Origin: Diprion similis | Taxonomy: Eukaryota > Arthropoda > Insecta > Hymenoptera > Diprionidae | DNA length: 64,000 nt | Reading direction: 5' to 3' | NCBI RefSeq assembly: GCF_021155765.1 | Contig: NC_060118.1 | Span: forward strand, 2,852,001-2,916,000 | Shown: in pieces, positions 36,382 through 46,044 of the stretch | How the letters are laid out: every line of letters starts with the position of its first letter | How positions within the stretch are numbered: the first letter of the stretch is position 1 | The notes under the pieces: generated by a model | Told to the model about the DNA's origin: nothing | Database searches by the model: none | The model's input: the letters and a program-made list of their open reading frames with translations, nothing else | Position numbers and translations under genes: made by a program

Positions 36382-36823
36382 TGTTACGTCCGACGTCCTG
36401 CCTCACGTCTCTCCCACCTTCCTCGACGCTTGTCTTTACCTACCATTCCCACATTCCATATCTTGTCATCCTATTTCCATCTTGGCTTACACCACTCGCT
36501 ATCGCCCTTACCTTGCTATTTCGATCCCCCTCTACCCTGTATCCTCGCTCATTTTCTCATGCAAAAGACTCACTCTCATTCCAACGCTCTTACCTCTTAC
36601 ATTCAACTTCAACTTCCGTTCCCCAAAACCATTGTCTCAACTACTCCTCATCGACTTCACTCAATTTCCAAATCAAAATAAAAGTTATAATCATTCTGTA
36701 ATTACTGTTCTTTCCCTTCCGTTCCCTGAACGAAAACGGCGACGACTACGAACCTACAAAAATAGCACCCGAACCAACACCATCGGGTGGGTACATGGAC
36801 TGCCGTCCCCCTGTACCGTAACA
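36382..36823 (+). repeat. Gypsy 5' LTR (442 bp)
   Basis: TGTTACGTCCGACG to CCGTAACA. The following TTCTGGTGGCAGCGG is in the position of the primer-binding site. Confidence 0.96.
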
Positions 36824-36880
36824 TTCTGGTGGCAGCGGTTTTGCCGTCGACCTACCCTTTGTTCAGTGCTTCGGAAAATC

Positions 36881-37146
36881 TACGCAAGAAAAGTATTAAT
36901 ACGCAAAACTCCCGATATCATATCAATAAGTGATAGCCACGTAGAGAGTGTTCGCCGGCAAATCAAGTGCGTACCTGACAAATTCAGAACCCGCAACGAA
37001 CTGTGCAACGAGTGGAAATATACGACGCAAGAAAAGTGTTAATACGCAAAACTCCCGATATCAAATCAATAAGTGATAGCCACGTCAAGAGTGTTCGCCG
37101 GCAAGTCAAGTGTGAACCTGACAAATTCAGAACCCGCAACGAACTA
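36881..37146. repeat. 143-bp duplication in the gypsy leader
   Basis: CGCAAGAAAAGT followed by ACTCCCGATATCA and GTGTTCGCCGGCAA occurs twice, with starts at about 36,884 and 37,027. It lies in the untranslated leader, where packaging or dimerisation signals would be expected; whether it has such a role is not known. Confidence 0.85.
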
Positions 37147-37511
37147 AATATACGGACGACAGCCGATCTATACCATACATCACCTTTTGGAACCCAAAAT
37201 TGTGATTAGCCCCCACCCGTTTCTGGACGCCTGCGACGCTGGAACAAGAATTTGGACCCAAGATTGGCATCACTCAGATACCTGGAACACCAAACCGAGA
37301 CTCTTCAACACGCAACGGACTTCCCCGCCTACACCCTCCTCTTGCCGACGGACGACGTGCATCACTTCTTCAAGTCTCACCTGCCTTCAGCCGCCTACAA
37401 CCATGCTGTACCTTGCGTTTGTGTTCATCTTTGCTCTGTAAGTTCGTTGTAATCCTTAGTAATAAGTTGATATTTCATCCCCGTACCCATTGCCCATCTA
37501 CGAAAATCGAT

Positions 37512-38630
37512 ATGGCACCAACTAGTGAGACCGGTTCATCTTTTTGGTCAGTAAAAGACGTCTTACCGACGATCCCTGCATTCGATGGCAAAAACATGCC
37601 TTTTGACCAATTTGTGGAACAATTGCGCCACGTGGAAACCCTCACTAGAGCTTCAGACAAAATGACCCTTGCTAAATTTGCACAATCAAAAATTACCGGC
37701 CCCGCTTCCCAATATTTAGTAGGCATCAATTGCAACGACGTCGAAGACCTTATAACGGCCCTCAGCCGAGCATACCGTCCAGACATCCCCGTACGTCAAT
37801 TGTCAATTCAATTAGATAGAATTACCCAACAACCGCGTGAGCGCGTCATCGATTACTCATGCAGAATAAGAGTAATATCAAACGAAATAAGCAAAGCTAT
37901 CGAAAAAAAATACCCGCCAGACATAGCAAGCGCTTTGCTAAATGACTTAAGAAAGGACACTGCTAGAACATTCATTAGAGGGCTTAGACCAGAATTAGAG
38001 TGGAGAATAGCTACCATCAGACCACTCCCTACCTTTGATATCGCCGTCAGCGTCGCCGAAAACGAGGAGACCGAGTTAAATAACCGTCAAATGCAACGCT
38101 TTGCACAATATTGTACTCCTCTTACACCTATGTATCCCCCAATTTCCGGCTCTGCCTGCCAAAACGATACCCCTCCACCTCAGGTATCCATAACCCCCTC
38201 CCTCATCCCCCCTCTAATGTCATTGCCCACACCTGGTTACGCGCATCAGCAAGCGCCCGGTATCGAACCCATGTCCTACGCCCAAGCGCTCGGTGCAAGC
38301 ACCCTCGTGCCTCCCGCAGATCGAACGAGGACCTCGCCGACTATTTGCCAATTCTGCAACCACCGAGGTCACCTGATCACGGAATGCCATCGCCTGCAAA
38401 ATACAAGATACTGTACCAAATGTCGCAGAATGGGCCACTTTTACAATGAGTGCAACCAACCCAGCAGAAGCGACAAATTGTACTGCGATAACTGTAAGCG
38501 CAGAGGCCACACATCAGACCAATGTAGATCTCCCCCGCGTGATAACCAAAACCATGTAAGTTCGAATCAAGATTTAAACGGCAACACTGCCCGCGGGGAG
38601 AACGCGCCCGCGAGCTATGCAAACAACTAG
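37512..38630 (+). CDS. gag: Gypsy Gag with three zinc knuckles
   Basis: The start at ATG 37,512 (MAPTSETGSSFW) is preferred because upstream in-frame residues look untranslated. The 372-residue product has a gypsy capsid region (VLPTIPAFDGKNMPFDQFVE, and RVIDYSCRI further on). A Pro-rich linker follows, then three CCHC knuckles: CQFCNHRGHLITEC, CTKCRRMGHFYNEC and CDNCKRRGHTSDQC. Gag should form the virus-like particle and bind the element RNA. The last ~20 codons overlap pol in the -1 frame, and the slippery heptamer at 38,573-38,579 lies in that overlap. Confidence 0.92.
   Translation: MAPTSETGSSFWSVKDVLPTIPAFDGKNMPFDQFVEQLRHVETLTRASDKMTLAKFAQSKITGPASQYLVGINCNDVEDLITALSRAYRPDIPVRQLSIQLDRITQQPRERVIDYSCRIRVISNEISKAIEKKYPPDIASALLNDLRKDTARTFIRGLRPELEWRIATIRPLPTFDIAVSVAENEETELNNRQMQRFAQYCTPLTPMYPPISGSACQNDTPPPQVSITPSLIPPLMSLPTPGYAHQQAPGIEPMSYAQALGASTLVPPADRTRTSPTICQFCNHRGHLITECHRLQNTRYCTKCRRMGHFYNECNQPSRSDKLYCDNCKRRGHTSDQCRSPPRDNQNHVSSNQDLNGNTARGENAPASYANN
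38573..38579 (+). promoter_or_regulatory. -1 ribosomal frameshift site T TTA AAC
   Basis: In the Gag frame the codons are GAT TTA AAC, giving the classic X XXY YYZ heptamer T TTA AAC. Slipping one base back enters exactly the pol frame, which is open from about 38,545 onward. Twelve bases downstream, CGCGGG (38,592-38,597) can pair with CCCGCG (38,607-38,612) to make a GC stem. The motif and frames are seen directly; function is inferred from known retroviral and coronaviral sites. Confidence 0.75.
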
Positions 38631-41600
38631 CGTTCCGATCCACAAGACACATCTTAATAACAGCTTCAGCTGATCCCCCTTTAATTTCAATCGATACCCC
38701 TGAATTGACAAAGATCTCTAAATTTAGTATCGACACCGGTGCAGACGTAAACTTAATCAAAGAAAGTTGCGTTAAGCCCTTCGTACGACGCACCACAGAC
38801 GAACGTTTGACATTGACTGGTATAACGGACGAAAAGACGGAAACCATCGCAAAAACGGAAATACGCTTTAATAACAACTCCCATACCTTTCACTTGGTCC
38901 CTGATTCATTCCCAGTCCCACATGACGGTATTTTAGGCCAACCCTTTTTACGAAAAGAGAAAGCAACTATCTCGTTCAACTCAAACTCGGTAATGCTTGG
39001 ATCCTCATTGCCAATCCACTTCAACAAAATCGAACAACCACCTCCTGAAACCGCACGTGTTATTACAATACAGGCCCGCACCGCGAAGGTCATCCCGATA
39101 ATAGTTGCAAACCCAGATATCAAAGTAGGCTACCTTAAACACATTAATTTAGGCAACAATGTTCTTTGTGGTGAAGCAATAGTTCGAAATCAGAACGGCA
39201 TCGCTTATTCCTACGTGTTCAATTGCAACGAATCTGTCGTAGAGATAGCATCTCCAACGGTAACCCTGGAAGAATTCGACGAACCACTGAGCACAGCCAT
39301 GCCCGAAATTAAGTCTACCCCGCCGAATAATTCTGACAAAAATAATGGACAAAAATCCCCCCTTCCTACCCAAACCACTTCTCATAATAATTCATTAATT
39401 CTTTCCACTAATAATCACATATCCCGTCCGCCCCATTACCCCTCCTCCAACCCCCGCCAGCTCACTGACCTCGCACATCAGCAACCTGAGCCCCGCATAC
39501 CTGATAACAGTGCACCTCCTCGTGGCGCCGTAACAGTACTCTTGACTGACAGTAGGTCAGAGAGATTGGACACCCTAAAGAATAGTGTGTGCCTCGATCA
39601 TCTAAATGACACCGAAAAACAATCAACACTCGACCTGCTAACAGAATCTAACCATCTTTTCTATCTCCCGGGAGATAAATTAGGCCATACCAATTTAACC
39701 CATCACACTATCCCCACGACGGACGACACACCAATTCACACCAAACAATATCGTTTCCCAAAAATCCACAAAGATGAAATCGAATCCCAGGTCAATAAAC
39801 TCCTTCGGCAAGACCTTATTAAACATTCCGCATCTCCTTATAATTCTCCGGTTTGGATCGTCCCCAAAAAACCCGATATTGACGGTAATAAACGATGGCG
39901 CATGGAGATCGACTACCGAAAGCTCAACGAAAAAACAATCGGCGACGCCTATCCAATGCCCGACATCACCGAAATTCTTGATCAACTTGGCTCAGCTAAA
40001 TATTTCTCTACATTCGACCTTGCTTCCGGCTTTCATCAAATTCCCATGCACCCCGATCACAGTGCAAAAACTGCGTTTTCGACGCCCCGGGGTCACTATG
40101 AATTCTCCCGAATGCCCTTCGGACTAAAAAACGCCCCTGCCACGTTCCAAAGGCTCATGGATCAAGTCCTGCTAGGCTTACAAGGCAATGAGATGTTCGT
40201 ATATTTGGATGACATAGTTATTTACGCTCGAAATTTACAAGAACATGAAATTAAATTCAGAAAATTGATGAAAAGACTAACTGAAGCCGGCTTGACTCTG
40301 CAGTCAGACAAATGCCAATTCCTGCGCAAAGAAGTCGTTTACCTTGGTCACCTTATCACTGAGTCAGGAGTTAGACCTGACCCTGGGAAGTTAGTAGCTG
40401 TGAAAGAATATCCTGTCCCGAAAAATCCCAAAAATGTTAAACAGTTCCTCGGTCTTTTGGGTTATTATTGCAGGTTTGTCCCAAATTTGGGAAAAATTGC
40501 AAAATGCCTCACTAATCTAACCAAGAAGGATACCCCTTTCATTCGGACATCCGAACACCAATCTGCCTTCGAAACCTTACGTGATTGTTTATGCAAAGAG
40601 CCAATTCTCCAATACCCGGACTTCAGCAAGCCGTTTACGCTCACTACCGACGCGTCAAAATTCGCCATCGGTGCGGTTCTGAGTCAAGATAAGAACGGTG
40701 CCGACTTACCAGTAGCGTACGCATCCCGAGCACTCAAATCCGCTGAATTAAACTACTCGGTGCCCGATAAAGAATTTTTAGCCGCCTACTGGAGCATCAA
40801 CCACTTCCGCCCCTACATCTATGGTCAGAAATTTACTTTAGTTACAGACCACGAGCCCCTCAAGTGGGTAAAAAGCGTTAAGAAGCCTAATTCTCGTTTA
40901 TTACGATGGAGTCTAGAACTAGCAGAATACGATTTTGATACCAAACATAAATCGGGAAAAGCAAATGTCAACGCCGATGCTCTATCAAGAAACACGCCGC
41001 CTGACGTCGCACAAATCCTTCCTATAGATGCAAAACGCCCTTGTCCCACGACCGAATCCTCTGACAGCAGACCGAAAAAACGCACCAAAGAGACCCATCA
41101 GTACCTCCGACACCCTCGACAGACCACAGACGAATCTACGAACCCGGCCCCGCTCAAATGCCCAAAAATCTCACAACCCACCTATCAAATGATATACCCC
41201 TCTGATTCTTCTGATCTCTCAGATGACGAATCCAGTGACAAAGAAACCGCAATGCCTTTTAAACCTCCCCCCTCCATCCCACCTCCGCACCCGGTTCATC
41301 CCTACCCGAAACGCCATCGAGAAACGAATTCCTCTACAAACCCTGGACCACGTAAGAGACCACACCTGAGCTACTTTTCGGACACTTCAACTAGCTCAGA
41401 TGACCTACAAGCCCCAGAGACGAACTCAGAAGTTGATGACATTAATTCGTCTACCGATTTACCTAGCTCCCCTCACATTCACAACCCTTCCTATAGCGAT
41501 TTCCTTATAGAATGCGACACGTTCCCTCTTATGCGTAATAAATATATTAAAGAAATAAAAGCCGACCTACTACAGCAAAAAGATAATTTGGCTCACTGCA

Positions 41601-43951
41601 TATCAGCTGATTGCCAAATGTCAAAAGGAATCGCGTCACAGCTAAGAGAACGTAAATTCATAAATCGCGAACAACTCAGAGAATTCAATTCGACTGTGAC
41701 TGACGTTATTTCTACCACTCACGGAAACCGAAAAATTTACAACCTAGTGACAAAGCCAAAGTACAATGACAAACCCTTACCACACGTTTTTTTTGATACC
41801 TTGGTCAACTTTAGGAAAACCTTGGAAGAAGATGGTGTAAGATCTGTCTCAATCCCGTTAATAGGCTGCGGACTCGACAAACTAGAATGGAGCACGGTGC
41901 GCAAAATGATCCACTATATTTTCAAAGATTCAAAAATGAATATCACCGTTTTTCGCCTTGACCCTCCGCTTTCAACCCCCACACACCACGACGACACAAC
42001 GGTGTCCGTTGATAGCGCCTCACCTGACCCCATTCCTTCCACATCTGGCAACCCCGCTCCCTCTCTTCGTCCGCCGCGTAAGAAACCGCAACCTCCGACC
42101 AAATCAGTCGCACCTCTCGCGACCCCACCTCCCCTCCCAGCCACGAACGTCGTCATGCCCCCGCCTGTAGGACCCCCGCGTCGTGCTAAGAGACGCCCAA
42201 CAGCTGTCCCCAGGCCAGCAAACTCTACTACTCACCCCCCTCCACCTCCTCCCTCAGTACCCACACTGGCCTCTGATAACGACAACAGCTCCAACTCGCT
42301 CACGGATACCGAATACAATACATGCGCCCGACAATCCGATTCCGATATGGAAACCACACACTCTGACCATGACATTGATCCCAATGTCGACGACGATTTG
42401 ACCGATACCTCCCACGATTTCACGAACTTTGTTGACAACTTGGACGACATACCGGTAGCTGACAATGTCAAAGACACCAATGATGGTCTTTTGATGCTCA
42501 AAACCAATTATGCACACTTTATATCAACAGACTGCTCTTGGACTAAAGGCATATCATCACAACTTGCCCACGATAATATCGTTGACCCAGATATAGTTAT
42601 GAGGCCCCGTCCACAGAAATTTGATATTATCGAATCCAAGCACAACAACCGACGGATCTTTACTCTAGTACTAAAATCAAAAGAATCAGATAAAAGCAAC
42701 CTATATGATATTTTTCAACTCTTGTCTAAACTGAAAACAGTCTTGACCGATTCAATTCCGAAATCCCTTGCTTTCCCAATAACGGACGATAGTTTAGGTG
42801 GACTCGATCCTCGTGTTATCCGAAAACTCTTATCTTACCTTTTCGCAGACTTACAAATTCAAATCACGCTTTGCCGCAACACGACTGTCACCCCAGACGA
42901 ATGTTTACGTAAAGAAATAATTAAAGAATGCCACGAATCATTAATTGGCGGTCATCAAGGCGTCACAAAAATATGCAACCGCATTAGACAAAAATATTTT
43001 TGGCCGCACATGAAAGAACAAATCCAAGACTTTATAAGAACTTGTGAGAGTTGCCAAAGGAAGAAACTAGTAAGAGTAAAAACCAGGTTGCCGATGGTGA
43101 TAACAGATACTCCTGCCGATGCATTCGACAAAGTAGCACTAGACATCGTTGGACCTCTCCCCCTTACTAAATCAAACAACAAATACCTTTTGACGATACA
43201 ATGCAACTTGACGAAATTTCTGGACGCCATCCCTTTACCTGACGCCACTGCCAAAACAATAGGTGCAGCATTCGCGAAAGAATACATTACACGTTACGGT
43301 GCCCCTCGAGCAATACTTACAGACCAAGGACAGAATTTCATGAGCACAGTCATTAAGCAACTTTGTAAACTCTTTAAAATAAAACAAATTCGAACTACAG
43401 CTTACCGCCCACAATCTAACGGATCGCTAGAACGCAGTCACCTTGTTCTCACTGAACACGTCAAGCATTACACGAATGCTGGGAAAGACTGGGATGAATA
43501 CATCCGCTTTGCTATTTTCTGTTATAACACCGCGAAGCACGAAGGCACTAACTTCACTCCCCATCAGCTAATTTTCGGTTCCCATGCCAGACTTCCGACA
43601 GACGCGAACCCTGCCAGCGCTTACACCCGTTCCTACGATTCGTTCCTTCTAGATTTAATCTCCAACCTGTCCACCATACGAAAAAACGCCGCGGCTAACC
43701 TCATTTTAGCAAAGCACCGTTCCAAGACGTACTACGACCGTCGTACCAATAACCAAAATTTCGAAGCAGGCCAAAAGGTCTATCTACTAAACGAAACCCG
43801 ATCTAAATTTGACGACCACTATAAAGGAGCATATACGATCAAGCGCATAATTGACGATATCAATGCCGAAATTTTCATCACCCCCCATAAGACCAAAATT
43901 GTCCATCTGAATAAACTCAAATTAGCACAGGAAGAAAGTGATTCAAATTAA
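38582..43951 (+). CDS. pol: Gypsy Pol: PR-RT-RNase H-macro-macro-integrase
   Basis: Entered by -1 shift; codon numbers here count from the first codon after the overlap usable as start (38,705). Protease DTGAD is at residues 10-14 and RT has YLDD at 500-503. RNase H runs from TLTTDASKFAIGAVLS (about 644) to NVNADALSRN (about 757). A Pro/Ser-rich linker follows, then macro module 1 (about 929-1089) with HCISADCQMSKGIA (964-977), K1017 and PLIGCGLDKLEW (1051-1062). After a second Pro-rich linker comes macro module 2 (about 1240-1400). Integrase has the H2C2 finger ending CESCQRKK, LDIVGPL, LTDQGQNF and AYRPQSNGSLERS. At ~1,750 residues it is far longer than usual for gypsy pol (about 1,000-1,200). 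All key polymerase and integrase residues are present. Confidence 0.93.
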   Translation, partial: QHCPRGERARELCKQLAFRSTRHILITASADPPLISIDTPELTKISKFSIDTGADVNLIKESCVKPFVRRTTDERLTLTGITDEKTETIAKTEIRFNNNSHTFHLVPDSFPVPHDGILGQPFLRKEKATISFNSNSVMLGSSLPIHFNKIEQPPPETARVITIQARTAKVIPIIVANPDIKVGYLKHINLGNNVLCGEAIVRNQNGIAYSYVFNCNESVVEIASPTVTLEEFDEPLSTAMPEIKSTPPNNSDKNNGQKSPLPTQTTSHNNSLILSTNNHISRPPHYPSSNPRQLTDLAHQQPEPRIPDNSAPPRGAVTVLLTDSRSERLDTLKNSVCLDHLNDTEKQSTLDLLTESNHLFYLPGDKLGHTNLTHHTIPTTDDTPIHTKQYRFPKIHKDEIESQVNKLLRQDLIKHSASPYNSPVWIVPKKPDIDGNKRWRMEIDYRKLNEKTIGDAYPMPDITEILDQLGSAKYFSTFDLASGFHQIPMHPDHSAKTAFSTPRGHYEFSRMPFGLKNAPATFQRLMDQVLLGLQGNEMFVYLDDIVIYARNLQEHEIKFRKLMKRLTEAGLTLQSDKCQFLRKEVVYLGHLITESGVRPDPGKLVAVKEYPVPKNPKNVKQFLGLLGYYCRFVPNLGKIAKCLTNLTKKDTPFIRTSEHQSAFETLRDCLCKEPILQYPDFSKPFTLTTDASKFAIGAVLSQDKNGADLPVAYASRALKSAELNYSVPDKEFLAAYWSINHFRPYIYGQKFTLVTDHEPLKWVKSVKKPNSRLLRWSLELAEYDFDTKHKSGKANVNADALSRNTPPDVAQILPIDAKRPCPTTESSDSRPKKRTKETHQYLRHPRQTTDESTNPAPLKCPKISQPTYQMIYPSDSSDLSDDESSDKETAMPFKPPPSIPPPHPVHPYPKRHRETNSSTNPGPRKRPHLSYFSDTSTSSDDLQAPETNSEVDDINSSTDLPSSPHIHNPSYSDFLIECDTFPLMRNKYIKEIKADLLQQKDNLAHCISADCQMSKGIASQLRERKFINREQLREFNSTVTDVISTTHGNRKIYNLVTKPKYNDKPLPHVFFDTLVNFRKTLEEDGVRSVSIPLIGCGLDKLEWSTVRKMIHYIFKDSKMNITVFRLDPPLSTPTHHDDTTVSVDSASPDPIPSTSGNPAPSLRPPRKKPQPPTKSVAPLATPPPLPATNVVMPPPVGPPRRAKRRPTAVPRPANSTTHPPPPPPSVPTLASDNDNSSNSLTDTEYNTCARQSDSDMETTHSDHDIDPNVDDDLTDTSHDFTNFVDNLDDIPVADNVKDTNDGLLMLKTNYAHFISTDCSWTKGISSQLAHDNIVDPDIVMRPRPQKFDIIESKHNNRRIFTLVLKSKESDKSNLYDIFQLLSKLKTVLTDSIPKSLAFPITDDSLGGLDPRVIRKLLSYLFADLQIQITLCRNTTVTPDECLRKEIIKECHESLIGGHQGVTKICNRIRQKYFWPHMKEQIQDFIRTCESCQRKKLVRVKTRLPMVITDTPADAFDKVALDIVGPLPLTKSNNKYLLTIQCNLTKFLDAIPLPDATAKTIGAAFAKEYITRYGAPRAILTDQGQNFMSTVIKQLCKLFKIKQIRTTAYRPQSNGSLERSHLVLTEHVKHYTNAGKDWDEYIRFAIFCYNTAKHEGTNFTPHQLIFGSHARLPTDANPASAYTRSYDSFLLDLISNLSTIRKNAAANLILAKHRSKTYYDRRTNNQNFEAGQKVYLLNETRSKFDDHYKGAYTIKRIIDDINAEIFITPHKTKIVHLNKLKLAQEESDSN
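41489..41971 (+). other. TARG1-like macrodomain in gypsy pol (module 1)
   Basis: The segment matches the OARD1/TARG1 branch of macrodomains in motif order: a short N-terminal strand ending in a polar residue, HCISADCQMSKGIA (ADP-ribose-binding loop), a YNLVTK strand, then PLIGCGLDKLEW. It ends in an ITVF strand. TARG1 catalysis uses Lys84 and Asp125, 41 residues apart. Here K1017 and D1058 are also 41 apart and in the same motifs. By homology it should bind ADP-ribose and may remove it from acidic residues. This is inferred, not shown. Confidence 0.82.
42440..42895 (+). other. Second, diverged macrodomain-like module (module 2)
   Basis: It repeats the layout of module 1: HFISTDCSWTKGIS (from residue 1271), TLVLKSK (Lys 1324) and GGLDPRVIRKLL (Asp 1368), then QITL. 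The Gly-Cys-Gly loop is replaced by DDSLGG, so binding may be altered or lost. It looks like an internal duplication of module 1 that has diverged, separated by a Pro-rich linker. Confidence 0.65.
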
Positions 43952-44030
43952 ACCACCTTTAGAAGCCAACAGCCGTATATTATCAATCTACCCGTAACTG
44001 CATCATATTACGCCTCATGCCCTGAATGAC

Positions 44031-44459
44031 GTGCTCAAACGCTCAGCCGATCTAAGCACACACTATCGTACTCAAAGTAACATGCATCGCCTCACCACCA
44101 ACCTCAGCTATGGCGGAATCGTCTTCGCGCCCCTCTCAGCAGTTTTCTTTTGCTACAAACTCTCATTATTTAGAAGAATCTCAAAAGTATACTCTTCCTG
44201 TAAATCCAGGCGAATACGCCACAACCTCGACTCACGTCATCCAAGACCCCAAATCCTTTCCCACCATGCCATTTCCCACCCTCACCTAGAAAATAGGTCA
44301 TTCCCTAAGGACCTGTCTCCTCGCACTTCGTCGCTGCCCCGAGCTCATTCAGAAATTGAAATGATGGAAATGTCCAAGCTACGACAACACCCACGTAAAC
44401 TGCCCCGCGATCAGAGCCTTGACGCTAGTTCCGACTCCCTCTTCATCTGGACAGACTAA
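44031..44459 (+). CDS. Short third ORF of the gypsy element, unknown
   Basis: A 142-codon frame follows pol by about 80 bases, with the first ATG somewhat inside. It has a short hydrophobic stretch (GGIVFAPLSAVFF) and a basic, Ser/Pro-rich remainder (RISKVYSSCKSRRIR, then SPRTSSLPRAHS). It sits where envelope genes of errantivirus-type elements lie, but it is far too short and lacks a signal peptide and a cysteine pattern. I do not recognise it. Confidence 0.3.
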   Translation: MLKRSADLSTHYRTQSNMHRLTTNLSYGGIVFAPLSAVFFCYKLSLFRRISKVYSSCKSRRIRHNLDSRHPRPQILSHHAISHPHLENRSFPKDLSPRTSSLPRAHSEIEMMEMSKLRQHPRKLPRDQSLDASSDSLFIWTD

Positions 44460-44551
44460 GCCCTCTACTACATATTTATAAGAACATATCCATTGTTATG
44501 CCCAAATATCATTCAATAAAAATGTCTCAAATTACGCTATTATAATAACCG

Positions 44552-44885
44552 TATACACTATCTACAATTATACCCCTGACATTGTCATTTAACTTCGACT
44601 TGTATCTACAATATCTACAATCAAAACCCTAAAAATTATAATTTAACTATAATGGTATATATACTATCTACAATTATACCCCTGACATTGTCATTTAACT
44701 TTGATTGTATCTATACTCTCTACAATCAAAACCTTAAAAATTATAATTTAACTATAATCGTATATATACTATCTACAATTATACCCCTGACATTGTCATT
44801 TAACTTTGACTTGTATCTATAATATCTACAATCAAAACCCTAAAATTATAATTTAATTATAATTGTATCTTTACAATATGTAACT
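44552..44885. repeat. ~105-bp tandem repeat in the gypsy 3' region
   Basis: Three copies of a unit with CTATCTACAATTATACCCCT and GACATTGTCATTTAACTT start at about 44,558, 44,664 and 44,769. AT-rich and non-coding, ahead of the polypurine tract. Confidence 0.88.
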
Positions 44886-45121
44886 ACTACACACTTAAAT
44901 TATAAGAACATACCTATTGTTACGAAAAAAAAAAAAAAACATTTCTGCTAAAAATGTATACTAACCCGCTTAAACGCGCATTAACCCTAGGCGCTATACT
45001 CTTTAAGGCAAACTATATTGTAATCTTTCGTAAGTGAGTCGATACATTACCCAAAAATTCGGTTTTCCTTCGAACATTCGGCTCTGTACCCTCACCGAAT
45101 GTTCTTCCCGAAGGGGGGGCG

Positions 45122-45563
45122 TGTTACGTCCGACGTTCCGCCTCACGTCTCTCCCACCTTCCTCGACGCTTGTCTTTACCTACCATTCCCACATTCCATA
45201 TCTTGTCATCCTATTTCCATCTTGGCTTACACCACTCGCTATCGCCCTTACCTTGCTATTTCGATCCCCCTCTACCCTGTAACCTCGCTCATTTTCTCAT
45301 GCAAAAGACTCACTCTCATTCCAACGCTCTTACCTCTTACATTCAACTTCAACTCCCGTTCCCCAAAACCATTGTCTCAACTACTCCTCATCGACTTCAC
45401 TCAATTTCCAAATCAAAATAAAAGTTATAATCATTCTGTAATTACTGTTCTTTCCCTTCCGTTCCCTGAACGAAAACGGCGACGACTACGAACCTACAAA
45501 AATAGCACCCGAACCAACACCATCGGGTGGGTACATGGACTGCCGTCCCCCTGTACCGTAACA
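45122..45563 (+). repeat. Gypsy 3' LTR (442 bp)
   Basis: Same length and ends as the 5' LTR, with about four substitutions between them (for example GACGTCCTGCC versus GACGTTCCGCC). Followed by the CAGA duplication. Confidence 0.96.
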
Positions 45564-46044
45564 CAGATATAATTTTTTGGTTTTAAGATTCTGAATTATT
45601 TTGAAACTGTAAAAAAAGAATTTCTTAGTTATTTTTCACAATATTTAAATTTTAAATATAATATCATTTTTACATTTTTATAAATTTCTAAATTGAAAAT
45701 TTTTATTATTTACTTTTATGAATAAATAAAAAAAGAAAGGAGCTCGAATTTATTCCTTTTGAATTAAACGAAGAAGAAAGAATAGGATTTAATAACCATA
45801 AGAATCAAGAAAACCAAACCGAATCAAAAAAATGGAACTCGTCAAATTGTTTATAACAAAATGCTCTATAAAAAGGTAAGAAGCATGTTTATTGTCAGAT
45901 TTCAAAGTAATTAATAATCTTGCCTCAAAGTATTTTATCCTTCAATTCTTCATCTTTTTTTGTTTGTAAATTTGTTATTATTGATATAAGCCCAAAAAGT
46001 TACAGGAAAAAGTTAGGGATAATTGTATCATGTACAAAAAATTT

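Larger units (their letters stand above)
36382..45563 (+). mobile_element. Ty3/gypsy retrotransposon encoding macrodomains
   Basis: A 9.2-kb element with two 442-bp LTRs (TGTTACGTCC..GTACCGTAACA) and a CAGA target duplication at 36,378-36,381 and 45,564-45,567. Gag (37,512-38,630) and pol (38,582-43,951) overlap in the -1 frame. Pol order is protease, reverse transcriptase, RNase H, a ~650-residue insert with two macrodomain-like modules, then integrase. A purine tract AAGGGGGGGCG abuts the 3' LTR. The LTRs differ by about four substitutions and both ORFs are open, so it is young and may be competent. Confidence 0.95.

Noticed and set aside
36339..37042. ORFs over the gypsy 5' LTR and leader (and the matching ones at 45,034-45,572)
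   Set aside because: They lie in LTR or leader sequence that is non-coding in this element type and are duplicated only because the LTR is.
41914..42517. Minus-strand Gly/Ser-rich ORFs
   Set aside because: They are shadows of the Pro-rich linker of the plus-strand gypsy pol.
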